Below are positions 17,190 through 25,781 of a DNA stretch of 64,000 nt, piece after piece. The notes beneath the pieces are model-generated. The model had not been told where the DNA came from. It ran no database searches and saw nothing but the letters and a program-made list of their open reading frames with translations. The DNA is from UBA974 sp002292405 (GTDB lineage: Bacteria; Bacteroidota; Bacteroidia; Flavobacteriales_D; Sanyastnellaceae): assembly GCA_943842425.1 (NCBI GenBank), contig CALTBR010000001.1, positions 434,001-498,000 of the forward strand, in the 5' to 3' direction. The translations under genes and the position numbers were made by a program. The first letter of the stretch is position 1, and each line of letters opens with the position of its first letter.

Positions 17190-18212
17190 TTAATGTATTT
17201 TCATACCCGTCCGTACAAGCCATCCAGGTAGTAATATTGATCCTATTATTAAGTATATGAAATAGGTTAATAGACGCCAAACCAGTACAGTAGCTCCCCC
17301 CACAACTGCTACTCCTTGCATAAAGACAGGGAGAGAAAATTCTGCAATGCCCGAAGCACCAGGTGTAGGACTCACGATCATGGCTATCCAAAGTGAGAGC
17401 TGGCGAGCGAACACTTCTAAATTCTGTACTGTGTCGAAAAAGATGTATAGAACTGCGTTAAGTATTAAAAACCTTGCCGTCCAGCTGACGAAAGTCACAC
17501 CCAATGTTTTTAACCACATTCCTCGTGTCGCCCCTTTAAAGCTTTCCGAAGCGAGCATCCATTCCTGGGTTACTTTTTCAACATTCAACTCCCATCTTTT
17601 TAACCCTGGGAATCTAAAAATCAAGAGAATTGCATTCCTTGTGGAATTCGGAGCTATCAACAAAATGAATAGTATTAAAATGGTGATGGCACAGTGGATT
17701 CCATACCCAGTAAAAAACATCACCCTTAATCCCATCTCTGCAGTATTACTCAAAGCCTCAGGGATAAAAGCATCCGTTCCTATTAAAATGATGAGTAGAG
17801 GAACAACTAAAACGTAAAAAAACTCATCCATCAAAGATGTAGCGAGCACAGTTGCAACGCTCCTGCCGAGCGTCATTCCTTCGCGCTTCATAAGGTAAAT
17901 TGCGATGGGGCTTCCGCCTATCACTGAGGGTGTAATGGCCGATGCAAACTCCCAAAGGAGTACTACATTCAGCGAACTTCGCCAACTAAATTCTCCCATA
18001 GACAGAATTTTCACTCTAGCCATATATGCAAGATCCCGAATGACAAGCAACCCTACCGCTCCAACAAAAGCTAGCGCTGCTCTCGAACTCAATTTTACAT
18101 CACCCACCCCAAAACTCTTCAAGTCCTCACTGTAGAAATAATAAATCACCCCAAGCCCTATAACTGTTGGAATTAATGCTTTCCACCTTTTTATTTCAAC
18201 TTCTTTTTGCAA
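17190..18212 (-). CDS. Flippase-like membrane protein (LPG synthase TM / UPF0104 family), copy 1
   Basis: 340-residue polytopic membrane protein with about eight helices. Family motifs are the SVIGGSPIAIYLMKREG segment (near 98) and SPTPGASGIAEF (near 285). It matches the transmembrane part of lysylphosphatidylglycerol synthase and AglD-like proteins, without the MprF catalytic domain, so the likely role is lipid or lipid-linked translocation. The start appears to be TTG at 18212, as no ATG/GTG fits; this is uncertain. A paralogue lies at 20978-21937. Confidence 0.78.
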   Translation of the reverse strand: MQKEVEIKRWKALIPTVIGLGVIYYFYSEDLKSFGVGDVKLSSRAALAFVGAVGLLVIRDLAYMARVKILSMGEFSWRSSLNVVLLWEFASAITPSVIGGSPIAIYLMKREGMTLGRSVATVLATSLMDEFFYVLVVPLLIILIGTDAFIPEALSNTAEMGLRVMFFTGYGIHCAITILILFILLIAPNSTRNAILLIFRFPGLKRWELNVEKVTQEWMLASESFKGATRGMWLKTLGVTFVSWTARFLILNAVLYIFFDTVQNLEVFARQLSLWIAMIVSPTPGASGIAEFSLPVFMQGVAVVGGATVLVWRLLTYFIYLIIGSILLPGWLVRTGMKIH

Positions 18213-18539
18213 ATAATTTTCAGGTATAAGTATCAGATCTCTCGGACCAGTTTAAGTTCAATCTCTACAATGCTCTCAATTAACATCCAATTAAGTACAC
18301 TAAATAGACTCCATCTGTCTTTAATTATAGCTTGTGAACACATCAAAATCATTAATGTATTTTGTCACTCAAAGGTATGCTCTAAGAGACATCAGCCAAT
18401 TTACTTTCTCAAGATTACGATGTTTTTATACATAGTCATAGGGTCAGAATAATTGAAATCACAGCTTACGATCATGAACCCATAGTATTTGATTGCAAGT
18501 TTTATAAAAGAGGTTCTATGCAAGCGTATATTCGCTTTG
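18213..18539. other. Longest gene-free stretch (327 nt) between divergent genes
   Basis: Separates the flippase-like gene from the DUF3109 gene. It is AT-rich and contains several ATG/stop-broken frames. An 81-codon open frame at 18207-18452 has no recognisable protein signature and unusual composition. I see no terminator, tRNA or clear riboswitch. Only the -7-like box at its right end (18527-18534) is convincing. It could be a decayed gene or hold regulatory sites I cannot identify. Confidence 0.5.
18527..18534 (+). promoter_or_regulatory. -7-like element 5 nt before the DUF3109 gene
   Basis: TATATTCG (TAnnTTyG) ends 5 nt before the ATG at 18540. This supports that ATG over the TTG at 18489, since the upstream alternative would begin before the promoter. 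Confidence 0.45.
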
Positions 18540-19124
18540 ATGATAGCAGTAGGTAATAAACTTCTTTCGGAAGATATTTTCGATGTCCAGTTCTCTTGCG
18601 ATATCTCAGCATGTCAAGGAGCTTGTTGTGTTGAAGGATCTGGTGGGGCACCACTCACAGAAGAGGAATGTGCAATTTTAGACGACATTTTCGAAGATGT
18701 AAAGCCCTATTTGCGAGAGGAAGGCCTCGATGTGATAAAAGAAAAAGGGCTCTTTGTCATTGGGCAAGATGGGACATTAGAAACGCCACTCATTGAAGGA
18801 AGGGCCTGCGTTTATTCGACCATCTCCTCCAGTGGAAATCTCCTCTGCGGAATCGAGCAAGCTCATCAAGATGGAAAAACGAAGTGGAAGAAACCCCTCT
18901 CATGTCATCTATACCCAATTAGAGTTAAGGAACTCATCGACTTCACTGCTTTGAACTATCACAAATGGAGCATATGTGATTCTGCACTTTCTTGCGGAGT
19001 TGCACGTCAGACAACCATCTTGGAATTTTGCAAGGAACCACTGATACGTGCATTTGGTAAGGAATGGTATGGGGAAGCTGCAGAGACGATGAAGGTTTGG
19101 CTTAAAGAAAAGAAGATAAAGTGA
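18540..19124 (+). CDS. DUF3109 family cysteine-rich protein
   Basis: 194-residue cytoplasmic protein with the family's N-terminal cysteine cluster CDISACQGACC (near residues 21-31) and further Cys in RACVYS, LLCGIEQ, LSCHLYPIR and SICDSALSC, so it probably binds a metal or Fe-S cluster. Biochemical function is unknown. The ATG at 18540 gives the usual MIAVGN family start, 17 residues after the upstream TTG. Its stop overlaps the GTG of the OmpA-family gene by 4 nt, implying translational coupling. Confidence 0.87.
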   Translation: MIAVGNKLLSEDIFDVQFSCDISACQGACCVEGSGGAPLTEEECAILDDIFEDVKPYLREEGLDVIKEKGLFVIGQDGTLETPLIEGRACVYSTISSSGNLLCGIEQAHQDGKTKWKKPLSCHLYPIRVKELIDFTALNYHKWSICDSALSCGVARQTTILEFCKEPLIRAFGKEWYGEAAETMKVWLKEKKIK

Positions 19125-20554
19125 GCGTAAAAGTGAATTTAAAAGGGTTAATTGAATTCATAGCATTAGTCTGCCTACTTCCCTTTGGTTTTTCAGCCCA
19201 AACTCCACAAGACTACACCGCCACACCCGTCACGGCACTCTCAACTGAACTTGACGACCTGCCATTTGGAGCCGACTCAAAATGGATTTACGTGATGCAA
19301 TATGGAGCCGAATCTGGAGCTCAATATTTCAGAGCTCCTCGTCATTCCGATGCCACTAATCCCGGTGCTCTCGAAGCGACTCCATTACAGACGATAAGAG
19401 ACGAGGCTTGGTCTGAATTAGGGGTAATCTCCCTCGTAAGTGTTGATACTGATAGACAAATCGCGGTTATTTCGGCAAAACCTTACCCCGGAGCTGGCGA
19501 TTTCGATCTCTTTATTTCTTCTTTAACTAAAAGAGGTTATTCCACCTCCCATCCACTCTATTCCTTAAATACTTCTGGAGATGAAGTCTATCCCCAATTC
19601 ACCTCTCGCGGACTCTATTATTCTTCAAACAACGACATTTATTTTGCCTCGAGAAAACACCAATGGCAGAATGCTGTAGCCCTTGATTCGCCGATCAACA
19701 CTTCAGCGGATGAAATTTCAATTGCAATCTTAAACGATCATGAGATGTATGTAAGTTCCAACAGGGCAGGTGGAGATTTTAATGTTTATCTCCTTAGTTA
19801 CGAAGTTGATGAAAACCTCGCTTCAGGCTATACTCTGGAGCTAAGTTGCGATGGACTGCCTGTAAAAGGAGCTGAAATCAGTTGGGTAGAGTTAGATACT
19901 GGGAATCCGGTCTTCGAAGGCTTGACGGATGTATCAGGCAAACTCTCTTTAGATGGATTACCGTCATCTCGTACACTAGGCCTCAGAGTAGGGTCGGTTG
20001 AAGTACCTTCAAAACCAGGTACAGTAGTTAGAATACTCAATATTGACGGTGAAATAGTGCGAACCTACGATGTGGGAAGTAGCGGTTTGCTTTCAGCAGA
20101 CTTCCTACCTCTTGACAAAGTAGACGACTTAAGTTTATTCGCTTCTTTAGACTCAAGTAAATTACCCAGTAGATCTCCCGCATTAATCTCTATCCACTTT
20201 GAAATAGACTCCAAATCTCCTACTGAGGCGTCTTTGCAGGATCTTGATGGTTGGTGGCTTGACATGAAAAACTTAATTCTTCTAGGTAGTGATAGCCCAC
20301 TAATCATTGAAGGGCACGCAGATATTACTGGGTCTTTGGGATCGAATGATAGGCTGAGTGAGCAAAGGGCTGTTTGGTTGAAAGAATGGCTACTTGATAG
20401 AGGCATGGATAAATCGCGGTTGAGCACGAGAGGAATGGGAGCTAGGTTTCCAATGGAGGTTTGTCCAGATAATTCTTCGGTAAATTCAAACTTTTGCCCT
20501 CCTGAAGTGCACGCCGCTAACCGTCGCGTCGAGCTGAGGTGGAAAGTGGATTAG
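19121..20554 (+). CDS. OmpA-family outer-membrane protein with PD40-like repeats
   Basis: 477 residues: signal peptide (hydrophobic 10-22, cleavage near FSAQ), WD40/PD40-like beta-propeller fragments (DEVYPQFTSRGLYYSSN and DEISIAILNDHEMYVSSN), a carboxypeptidase-regulatory-like segment around 245-300, and a C-terminal OmpA/MotB peptidoglycan-binding domain (about 345-477) with EGHADITG and NRRVEL. Two Cys in the OmpA domain insert may pair. The OmpA Asp/Arg contacts appear present. Starts at a GTG overlapping the DUF3109 stop. Role is probably cell-envelope anchoring. Confidence 0.85.
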   Translation: MSVKVNLKGLIEFIALVCLLPFGFSAQTPQDYTATPVTALSTELDDLPFGADSKWIYVMQYGAESGAQYFRAPRHSDATNPGALEATPLQTIRDEAWSELGVISLVSVDTDRQIAVISAKPYPGAGDFDLFISSLTKRGYSTSHPLYSLNTSGDEVYPQFTSRGLYYSSNNDIYFASRKHQWQNAVALDSPINTSADEISIAILNDHEMYVSSNRAGGDFNVYLLSYEVDENLASGYTLELSCDGLPVKGAEISWVELDTGNPVFEGLTDVSGKLSLDGLPSSRTLGLRVGSVEVPSKPGTVVRILNIDGEIVRTYDVGSSGLLSADFLPLDKVDDLSLFASLDSSKLPSRSPALISIHFEIDSKSPTEASLQDLDGWWLDMKNLILLGSDSPLIIEGHADITGSLGSNDRLSEQRAVWLKEWLLDRGMDKSRLSTRGMGARFPMEVCPDNSSVNSNFCPPEVHAANRRVELRWKVD

Positions 20555-20581
20555 GTGAGTGAATTACTATAAAAGAATCAC

Positions 20582-20589
20582 TATTTTTG
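20582..20589 (+). promoter_or_regulatory. -7 box 4 nt before panD
   Basis: Perfect TATTTTTG ending 4 nt before the panD ATG (spacer CACC). The clearest short-spacing example in the window. No TTTG -33 element is evident. Confidence 0.55.
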
Positions 20590-20593
20590 CACC

Positions 20594-20962
20594 ATGTTAA
20601 TAACAGTTATGCGCTCTAAGTTGCACCGCCTTACAATTACTCAGGCGGATTTGAATTATGTAGGGAGTATTACTATCGATGAAGATTTACTCGATGCGGC
20701 AGGCCTTGTTGAGGGTGAAAAAGTCCAGGTAGTGAATGTCAACAACGGCGAACGTATAGAAACTTATACGATAGTCGGTGAACGTGGCTCTGGTGTAGTG
20801 TGCATGAACGGTCCAGCTGCACGCAGATGTTCTCCAGGCGACATTGTTATTGTAGTAGCTTACGGAATCCTACCTTTAGAAGAGGCCAAGACCTTTACCC
20901 CGACTTTGGTTTTTCCCGATACAGCAACTAACAAGCTCAAGCAAGTGCAAAAAACTAAGTAG
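20594..20962 (+). CDS. panD: Aspartate 1-decarboxylase proenzyme
   Basis: Makes beta-alanine for pantothenate/CoA. 122 residues, usual length. The self-cleavage site Gly24-Ser25, which generates the pyruvoyl cofactor, is in place, and MRSKLHR, NNGERIETY and GPAARRCSPGD are conserved family motifs. The normal neighbour panC is absent, but a flippase-like gene follows 15 nt later, a common arrangement in the phylum as I recall. Confidence 0.95.
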   Translation: MLITVMRSKLHRLTITQADLNYVGSITIDEDLLDAAGLVEGEKVQVVNVNNGERIETYTIVGERGSGVVCMNGPAARRCSPGDIVIVVAYGILPLEEAKTFTPTLVFPDTATNKLKQVQKTK

Positions 20963-20977
20963 CAAACCAAAAAGCAA

Positions 20978-21937
20978 ATGAACATCAAGAAAACGCTCAT
21001 TCTCATCTGTTTTTTCGCAATAGGAATTTTCCTTTTCGTGAAACTTATGGGTATGGTCGAGGATACGGCAGAGCTTTTTGATTATATGTCTTCCGCGCCT
21101 TGGTGGGCTATCATTCTCACCTTCATGATGGGATTATTAGCGATAATTAGTCGTGGTCTAAGGTGGATTATCTTGCTCGAACCGATGGGTTATACAGCAT
21201 CGAAATTCATGGCGATTAACGCCGTAGCCTTCGGCTATCTCTCAAACACATTTGTGCCACGTTCCGGTGAACTCGTCCGTTGTGCGGCACTAAATTCAAC
21301 GGATGATATTCCCATCAACAAGTTATTCGGCACGGTCATCACGGAGCGCGTCGTTGATTTAAGCATGCTCTTCATCTTAATGACCATTGCCTTTTCGACG
21401 AACTTAGATGCGGTTCTAATCCTCTTAGATAAAACCCAACTCCCTCAAGGCACCACACTATTTTTTGCAATCCTCGCCTTTGTTTCAGTAGCGATTGTCG
21501 GATGTATTATCATCCGTAAAAGTAATAAAATCTCAGATTTTGTCTCTGGAATTGGCGACGGCATAAAGAGCGTCCTAGCAATGAAGCGCAGAAAGGCCTT
21601 CATACTTCACACTTTTTTCATTTGGACCATGTATTTCTGTATGTCGTACTTTTTATTCAAGGCTATGAAAGGTGTTAGCGATATTGGTATTTTAGATGCC
21701 CTATGGGTTATGGTCGCAGGCGGATTTGGCATGGTATTCCCCACGCCTGGTGGTATAGGATCTTATCAATGGGCTGTAACTCTAGGTTTTGAATCTATAG
21801 GTTACGAAAAATTAATCGGAGTTGCAGTTGCTAATGTTGTTTGGATAACCCAAACCTCCATGGTGATCATCACAGGAGCATTCGGCTATTTATTCATAGT
21901 AGTTAACCGTTTATCTCTTAAAAAGATTTCAAAGTGA
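20978..21937 (+). CDS. Flippase-like membrane protein (LPG synthase TM / UPF0104 family), copy 2
   Basis: 319 residues with about eight transmembrane helices, no MprF catalytic domain, and the motifs PRSGELVRCAAL (near 93) and PTPGGIGSYQWA (near 260). It belongs to the same broad family as 17190-18212 but is clearly divergent. It sits between panD and rfaE2 and overlaps rfaE2 by 4 nt (GTGA), so lipid-linked sugar or glycerophospholipid translocation is plausible, not shown. Confidence 0.82.
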   Translation: MNIKKTLILICFFAIGIFLFVKLMGMVEDTAELFDYMSSAPWWAIILTFMMGLLAIISRGLRWIILLEPMGYTASKFMAINAVAFGYLSNTFVPRSGELVRCAALNSTDDIPINKLFGTVITERVVDLSMLFILMTIAFSTNLDAVLILLDKTQLPQGTTLFFAILAFVSVAIVGCIIIRKSNKISDFVSGIGDGIKSVLAMKRRKAFILHTFFIWTMYFCMSYFLFKAMKGVSDIGILDALWVMVAGGFGMVFPTPGGIGSYQWAVTLGFESIGYEKLIGVAVANVVWITQTSMVIITGAFGYLFIVVNRLSLKKISK

Positions 21938-22425
21938 ATCCATCTGTATCACTAAATCTCGATGAACTACTCTCACTAGCTTCTAAATGGCGCTCAGATG
22001 AAGAAAAAATCGTTTTTACGAACGGGGTATTCGACATACTTCACGTAGGGCATCTTCATTGTCTCGAGTCCTCTCTCGCATTAGGCACTAAGCTAGTTGT
22101 TGGAATTAACTCTGACTCTAGCGTTCGTCGCCTCGGGAAAGCCCCAGATCGTCCCATCAACTCAGATTTCAACCGCGCCCGGCTTATATCTGCCTTAACC
22201 TTCGTCGATGCAGTCACCATTTTCGATTCTGACACGCCCCTCTCCATAATAACTTCTCTTTCCCCTGATGTGCTAGTGAAGGGTGGCGATTACGACCCTT
22301 TGTGCTTGGATCAAGACCACCCAACCTACATTGTTGGTTCTACGGAAGTCCGAGCAGCCGGCGGCACAGTTCATTCAATCCCCTTGTTGCCAGGATACAG
22401 CACGACTAAGATTTTAAATCAGTAA
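21934..22425 (+). CDS. rfaE2: D-glycero-beta-D-manno-heptose 1-phosphate adenylyltransferase
   Basis: Stand-alone nucleotidyltransferase of 163 residues that makes ADP-heptose for LPS core. Hallmarks are NGVFDILHVGH with the HxGH motif (near residues 38-41) and VKGGDY, RAAGGTVHSIPLLPGYSTT at the end. The RfaE1 kinase half is not fused. It begins at a GTG overlapping the flippase stop by 4 nt, so it is likely coupled to it. Confidence 0.93.
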   Translation: MNPSVSLNLDELLSLASKWRSDEEKIVFTNGVFDILHVGHLHCLESSLALGTKLVVGINSDSSVRRLGKAPDRPINSDFNRARLISALTFVDAVTIFDSDTPLSIITSLSPDVLVKGGDYDPLCLDQDHPTYIVGSTEVRAAGGTVHSIPLLPGYSTTKILNQ

Positions 22426-22514
22426 CGATACGAGCTTTTATATATCTGTGTTAAAAGTGACGCAATCGAATCACCCTAAACCTCACAATAACAACGAAGG
22501 TTGTATAGATATTT

Positions 22515-23849
22515 TTAGATATCCTCTTCTTCCAGGAACTTTGTCGTAAAGTTCCCTGAACGAAATTTTTCATTCTTCATCAAACGTTTATGGAAAGGAA
22601 TCGTGGTTTTTACTCCTTCGATGATGTATTCATTGAGGGCGCGTTCCATTTTGGTTATTGCTTCCTCACGCGTTTGGGCTACAACGATAAGCTTTGCGAT
22701 CATACTATCGTAAAAAGGAGGGATTTTATAACCTGCATAAGCGTGGGTGTCAACACGCACACCATGACCTCCAGGTTGATTGTAATGTGTAATGATTCCA
22801 GGACAAGGAGCGAAATTACGTTCAGGATCCTCAGCGTTTATTCGACATTGAATTGCGTGCATAGTCGGGACGTGATTGCGGCCACTTATTTTCTCTCGTG
22901 ATGCAAGTTTAATCTGCTCCTTAATTAAGTCGTAGTTGATGACTTCCTCTGTGATTGTATGTTCTACTTGAATACGTGTGTTCATTTCCATAAAGTAGAA
23001 GTTGCGGTTTGCATCTACTAGAAATTCAACGGTGCCCACACCTTCATACTTTACAGCTTCAGCAGCTTTTACAGCAGCATCCCCCATTTTTTTACGAAGC
23101 TTATCGGTCATAAATGGAGATGGCGTTTCTTCTACGAGTTTCTGATGCCGACGCTGAATTGAGCAATCTCGCTCAGAAAGATGGCATGCTTTTCCTCTAT
23201 AGTCAGAAGCTATTTGAATTTCGATGTGGCGAGGCTCTTCGATAAATTTCTCCATGTACATAGCGTCGTTTCCGAAAGCTGCAGCAGCTTCTCGACGCGT
23301 GTTTTCCCAAGCCTTAGTTAGCTCTTTGTCGTTATTACACAACGCCATCCCTTTTCCTCCTCCTCCTGCTGTAGCTTTCATCATGATAGGGTAGCCCATA
23401 TCATTTGCACATTTTTTAGCTTCTTCATATGTATCAAGAATTCCGTCAGAACCTGGGATGGTAGGTACGCCAGCTTCTTTCATGGTAGTTTTAGCAGCAG
23501 CTTTATCTCCCATAGAGTCAATCATATCAGCGCTAGCTCCGATAAATTTAATGTTATTTTCTTCACAGATACGTGAGAAAGCAGCATTTTCAGAAAGGAA
23601 ACCATAACCAGGGTGAATTGCGTCAGAGTTCGTTATCTCCGCTGCAGCAATTATGTTAGGAATGTTGAGATAACTATCTGCACCAGGTGCTGGGCCAATG
23701 CATACAGCTTCGTCAGCAAAACGTACAGGAAGACTGTCTTTATCGGCAGTAGAGTAAACAGCTACAGTAGATATGCCCATCTCCCTGCAAGTCCGTATTA
23801 CTCGTAATGCGATTTCGCCTCTGTTTGCTATGAGAATTTTCTTAAACAT
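22515..23849 (-). CDS. accC: Acetyl-CoA carboxylase, biotin carboxylase subunit
   Basis: ATP-grasp enzyme of 444 residues that carboxylates biotin on AccB. It shows KILIANRGEIALRV at the N-terminus, the glycine-rich ATP loop GGGGKGMAL (near 163), HIEIQI and MNTRIQVEHTITEE with metal- and bicarbonate-binding residues. 27 nt after accB in the fabH-accB-accC unit. Convergent to rfaE2 across an 89-nt gap with no clear terminator. Confidence 0.96.
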   Translation of the reverse strand: MFKKILIANRGEIALRVIRTCREMGISTVAVYSTADKDSLPVRFADEAVCIGPAPGADSYLNIPNIIAAAEITNSDAIHPGYGFLSENAAFSRICEENNIKFIGASADMIDSMGDKAAAKTTMKEAGVPTIPGSDGILDTYEEAKKCANDMGYPIMMKATAGGGGKGMALCNNDKELTKAWENTRREAAAAFGNDAMYMEKFIEEPRHIEIQIASDYRGKACHLSERDCSIQRRHQKLVEETPSPFMTDKLRKKMGDAAVKAAEAVKYEGVGTVEFLVDANRNFYFMEMNTRIQVEHTITEEVINYDLIKEQIKLASREKISGRNHVPTMHAIQCRINAEDPERNFAPCPGIITHYNQPGGHGVRVDTHAYAGYKIPPFYDSMIAKLIVVAQTREEAITKMERALNEYIIEGVKTTIPFHKRLMKNEKFRSGNFTTKFLEEEDI

Positions 23850-23876
23850 GATTTGTAGTGCTTCGTTTACGAAGGT

Positions 23877-24377
23877 TTAAGATGGATCTACAAGGAATAA
23901 TGGTTGGTCGTATTCCACAGGAGTGTTATCCTCAACCAGAAATTTAACGATCTTACCTTTTATCTCAGCCTCGATCTCATTGAAGAGCTTCATAGCCTCG
24001 ATGACACAGACAACATCACCTTCTTTGATCATATCACCTACATCCTTTAAAGGATCTTTGTCAGGACTAGGGCGGCGGTAGAATGTGCCGATCATAGGTG
24101 ATTTAACTTCTATATAATTTAAGTTGTCGTCCACCTCTTCAGCTGCTTTAGCTGGAACTACAGCCTCTACTTTAGGAGCTACTATTTGAGTTTGCATAGG
24201 AACTTCCGCATTAGGAGGAACGTTGATGTTATGAACTAAAGGTTCTACAAATCCTTTTTTACGCTTAGGCATTTCAGACTTTATCGTTATCTTAAAATCT
24301 TTCTGCTCTATTTCAACTTCCGTTACACCGGCTTTTGCGATGAATTTTATTAGGTCTTGAATTTCGGTTAGTTTCAT
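23877..24377 (-). CDS. accB: Acetyl-CoA carboxylase biotin carboxyl carrier protein
   Basis: 166 residues: an N-terminal oligomerisation domain, a Pro/Ala-rich linker (about 65-95) and the biotinyl domain with the target Lys in EAMKLFNE (near 126). Substrate of AccC and carboxyl donor to AccAD (not in the window). A perfect 8-bp inverted repeat sits in the intergenic DNA before it. Confidence 0.95.
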   Translation of the reverse strand: MKLTEIQDLIKFIAKAGVTEVEIEQKDFKITIKSEMPKRKKGFVEPLVHNINVPPNAEVPMQTQIVAPKVEAVVPAKAAEEVDDNLNYIEVKSPMIGTFYRRPSPDKDPLKDVGDMIKEGDVVCVIEAMKLFNEIEAEIKGKIVKFLVEDNTPVEYDQPLFLVDPS

Positions 24378-24390
24378 GATGTCATGATTT

Positions 24391-24418
24391 ATTCAGGAGC
24401 GCAAGGTACTTCCTGAAT
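24391..24418 (-). promoter_or_regulatory. Inverted repeat between fabH and accB
   Basis: ATTCAGGA (24391-24398) and TCCTGAAT (24411-24418) are a perfect 8-bp inverted repeat separated by 12 nt. It lies between the fabH stop and the accB start, 13 nt from the ATG. It could be an operator, or an intercistronic hairpin in the mRNA. No T-run follows. Identity of a binding factor is unknown. Confidence 0.45.
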
Positions 24419-24419
24419 G

Positions 24420-25412
24420 TTAAGATTGCGTATCGTATGCCCACTTCACGTATATGGACCCCCAAGTATATCCTCCACCGAAGGCGGCAAGAATAATATT
24501 ATCTCCTTTTTTCAGCTGAGACTCCCAGTCTCTTAAGCAAAGTGGAATTGTGGCAGCGGTGGTGTTTCCGTAGTCCTGAATATTAATCATTACTTTTTCA
24601 CTCTCAATCCCCATACGTCTCTGTGTGGCATCAATGATTCTTAGGTTGGCTTGGTGGGGTACTAACCATGCTACGTCATCACTAGTCAGTCCGTTGCGCT
24701 CCATGATTTCGTAGCTTACGTCTGCCATACTTGTTACAGCGGCTTTGAATACAGGTCTTCCATCTTGGAATATGTAGTGCATTTTTTTATCTACAGTCTC
24801 GTGGGTAGCAGGATTCAGTGACCCTCCGGCTTCTTGCCTTAACATTTCAGAACCTGAGCCATCACAGTGATGTATGTGATCTTTTAATCCGTTATCATCT
24901 TCAGATGGCTCAAGGAGAACAGCTCCAGCACCGTCACCGAATAAGACGCATGTTGTTCTATCGGTATAATCGACAATAGAACTCATTTTATCAGCTCCAA
25001 CGATGACAACTTTTTTGTAGGTGCCATTTTCAATGAATTGAGATCCTGTTGTAAGAGCGAACATAAAACCAGAGCAAGCAGCGCTCAGATCAAACCCCCA
25101 AGCTTTTGTTGCACCAACTTTGTGGGCAATTAGATTAGATGTTGAGGGAAACAGCATATCAGGAGTAACGGTTGCTGTAATGATGACGTCTATTTCTGAA
25201 GGGTCAATGCCTCTCTTTTTACATAGATTTTTAACAGCTTCAGCTCCCATATCAGAAGTTGCTTTAGTTGGGTCTTTAAGAATGTGGCGCTGGGAAATTC
25301 CAGTGCGGGATTTGATCCACTCGTCATTTGTATCGACCATTTTTGCTAGGTCGTCATTTGTTAAGAGGTCATCCGGCACGTATCCGGCAACGCTTGTAAT
25401 TGCTGCTATCAT
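24420..25412 (-). CDS. fabH: 3-oxoacyl-ACP synthase III
   Basis: Starts fatty-acid synthesis by condensing an acyl-CoA with malonyl-ACP. 330 residues. Catalytic triad visible: Cys near 112 in SAACSGF, His near 254 in VPHQANLRI, Asn near 284 in YGNTTAAT. First gene of fabH-accB-accC, with a perfect -7 box at 25432-25439 and a terminator separating it from rpmF. Confidence 0.96.
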   Translation of the reverse strand: MIAAITSVAGYVPDDLLTNDDLAKMVDTNDEWIKSRTGISQRHILKDPTKATSDMGAEAVKNLCKKRGIDPSEIDVIITATVTPDMLFPSTSNLIAHKVGATKAWGFDLSAACSGFMFALTTGSQFIENGTYKKVVIVGADKMSSIVDYTDRTTCVLFGDGAGAVLLEPSEDDNGLKDHIHHCDGSGSEMLRQEAGGSLNPATHETVDKKMHYIFQDGRPVFKAAVTSMADVSYEIMERNGLTSDDVAWLVPHQANLRIIDATQRRMGIESEKVMINIQDYGNTTAATIPLCLRDWESQLKKGDNIILAAFGGGYTWGSIYVKWAYDTQS

Positions 25413-25431
25413 TCTTCTTCTTATTTCATCC

Positions 25432-25439
25432 CAAAGTTA
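25432..25439 (-). promoter_or_regulatory. fabH-accB-accC promoter -7 box
   Basis: Perfect TAACTTTG on the minus strand, 19 nt before the fabH ATG. No perfect TTTG lies 17-23 nt upstream (nearest is TTTC). With the terminator at 25526-25550 this makes the acc unit independent of the rpmF transcript. Confidence 0.55.
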
Positions 25440-25525
25440 TATATCTATTTAACTTCTTTATGTGAAATTAACTGGAGTCTTAACTAAACGAAGTGGAAAA
25501 CCTTTGGTCAAGATTTTTCGAATAT

Positions 25526-25550
25526 AAAAAAGGGGCCGGAAGCCCCCTTC
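25526..25550 (-). terminator. Intrinsic terminator after rpmF
   Basis: On the minus strand a GC-rich stem AAGGGG...CCCCTT with one G-G mismatch and a CG closing pair around TTCC, followed by six T residues. It lies 36 nt past the rpmF stop and upstream of the fabH promoter. One of only two clear intrinsic terminators in the window. Confidence 0.75.
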
Positions 25551-25585
25551 AGTATTTTGTAATAAAATGGTTAGAGTCGAAATCT

Positions 25586-25774
25586 TTAAGCTTCTTCGCG
25601 CTCCATTACAACTTTACCCTTATAGTATAGTTTCCCCTCGTGCCAGTGAGCACGGTGGAACATGTGTGGTTGACCAGTTGTAGGGCAAGTGCTAACGTTA
25701 GGAGCTGTTGCTGTGTAGTGCGTGCGACGTTTGCGAGTACGCGTTTTACTCTGCCGGTTTTTAGGATGTGCCAT
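25586..25774 (-). CDS. rpmF: 50S ribosomal protein L32
   Basis: 62-residue basic ribosomal protein, MAHPKNRQSKTRTRKRR N-terminus. Downstream of the DUF177 gene by 7 nt, the usual yceD-rpmF pairing. The zinc-type Cys pairs of some L32 proteins are not complete here (one Cys visible). Confidence 0.95.
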   Translation of the reverse strand: MAHPKNRQSKTRTRKRRTHYTATAPNVSTCPTTGQPHMFHRAHWHEGKLYYKGKVVMEREEA

Positions 25775-25781
25775 TTCAGTA

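Noticed and set aside
17347..17817. 156-codon open frame on the plus strand
   Set aside because: Shadow of the flippase-like gene on the minus strand; low-complexity composition with no recognisable domain.
18207..18452. 81-codon open frame in the gene-free stretch
   Set aside because: Starts inside the flippase 5' end, has no promoter box or family match, and composition looks non-coding.
22491..22504. Hairpin ACAAC-GAAG-GTTGT between rfaE2 and accC
   Set aside because: Only 5 bp and no T-run; too weak to call a terminator.
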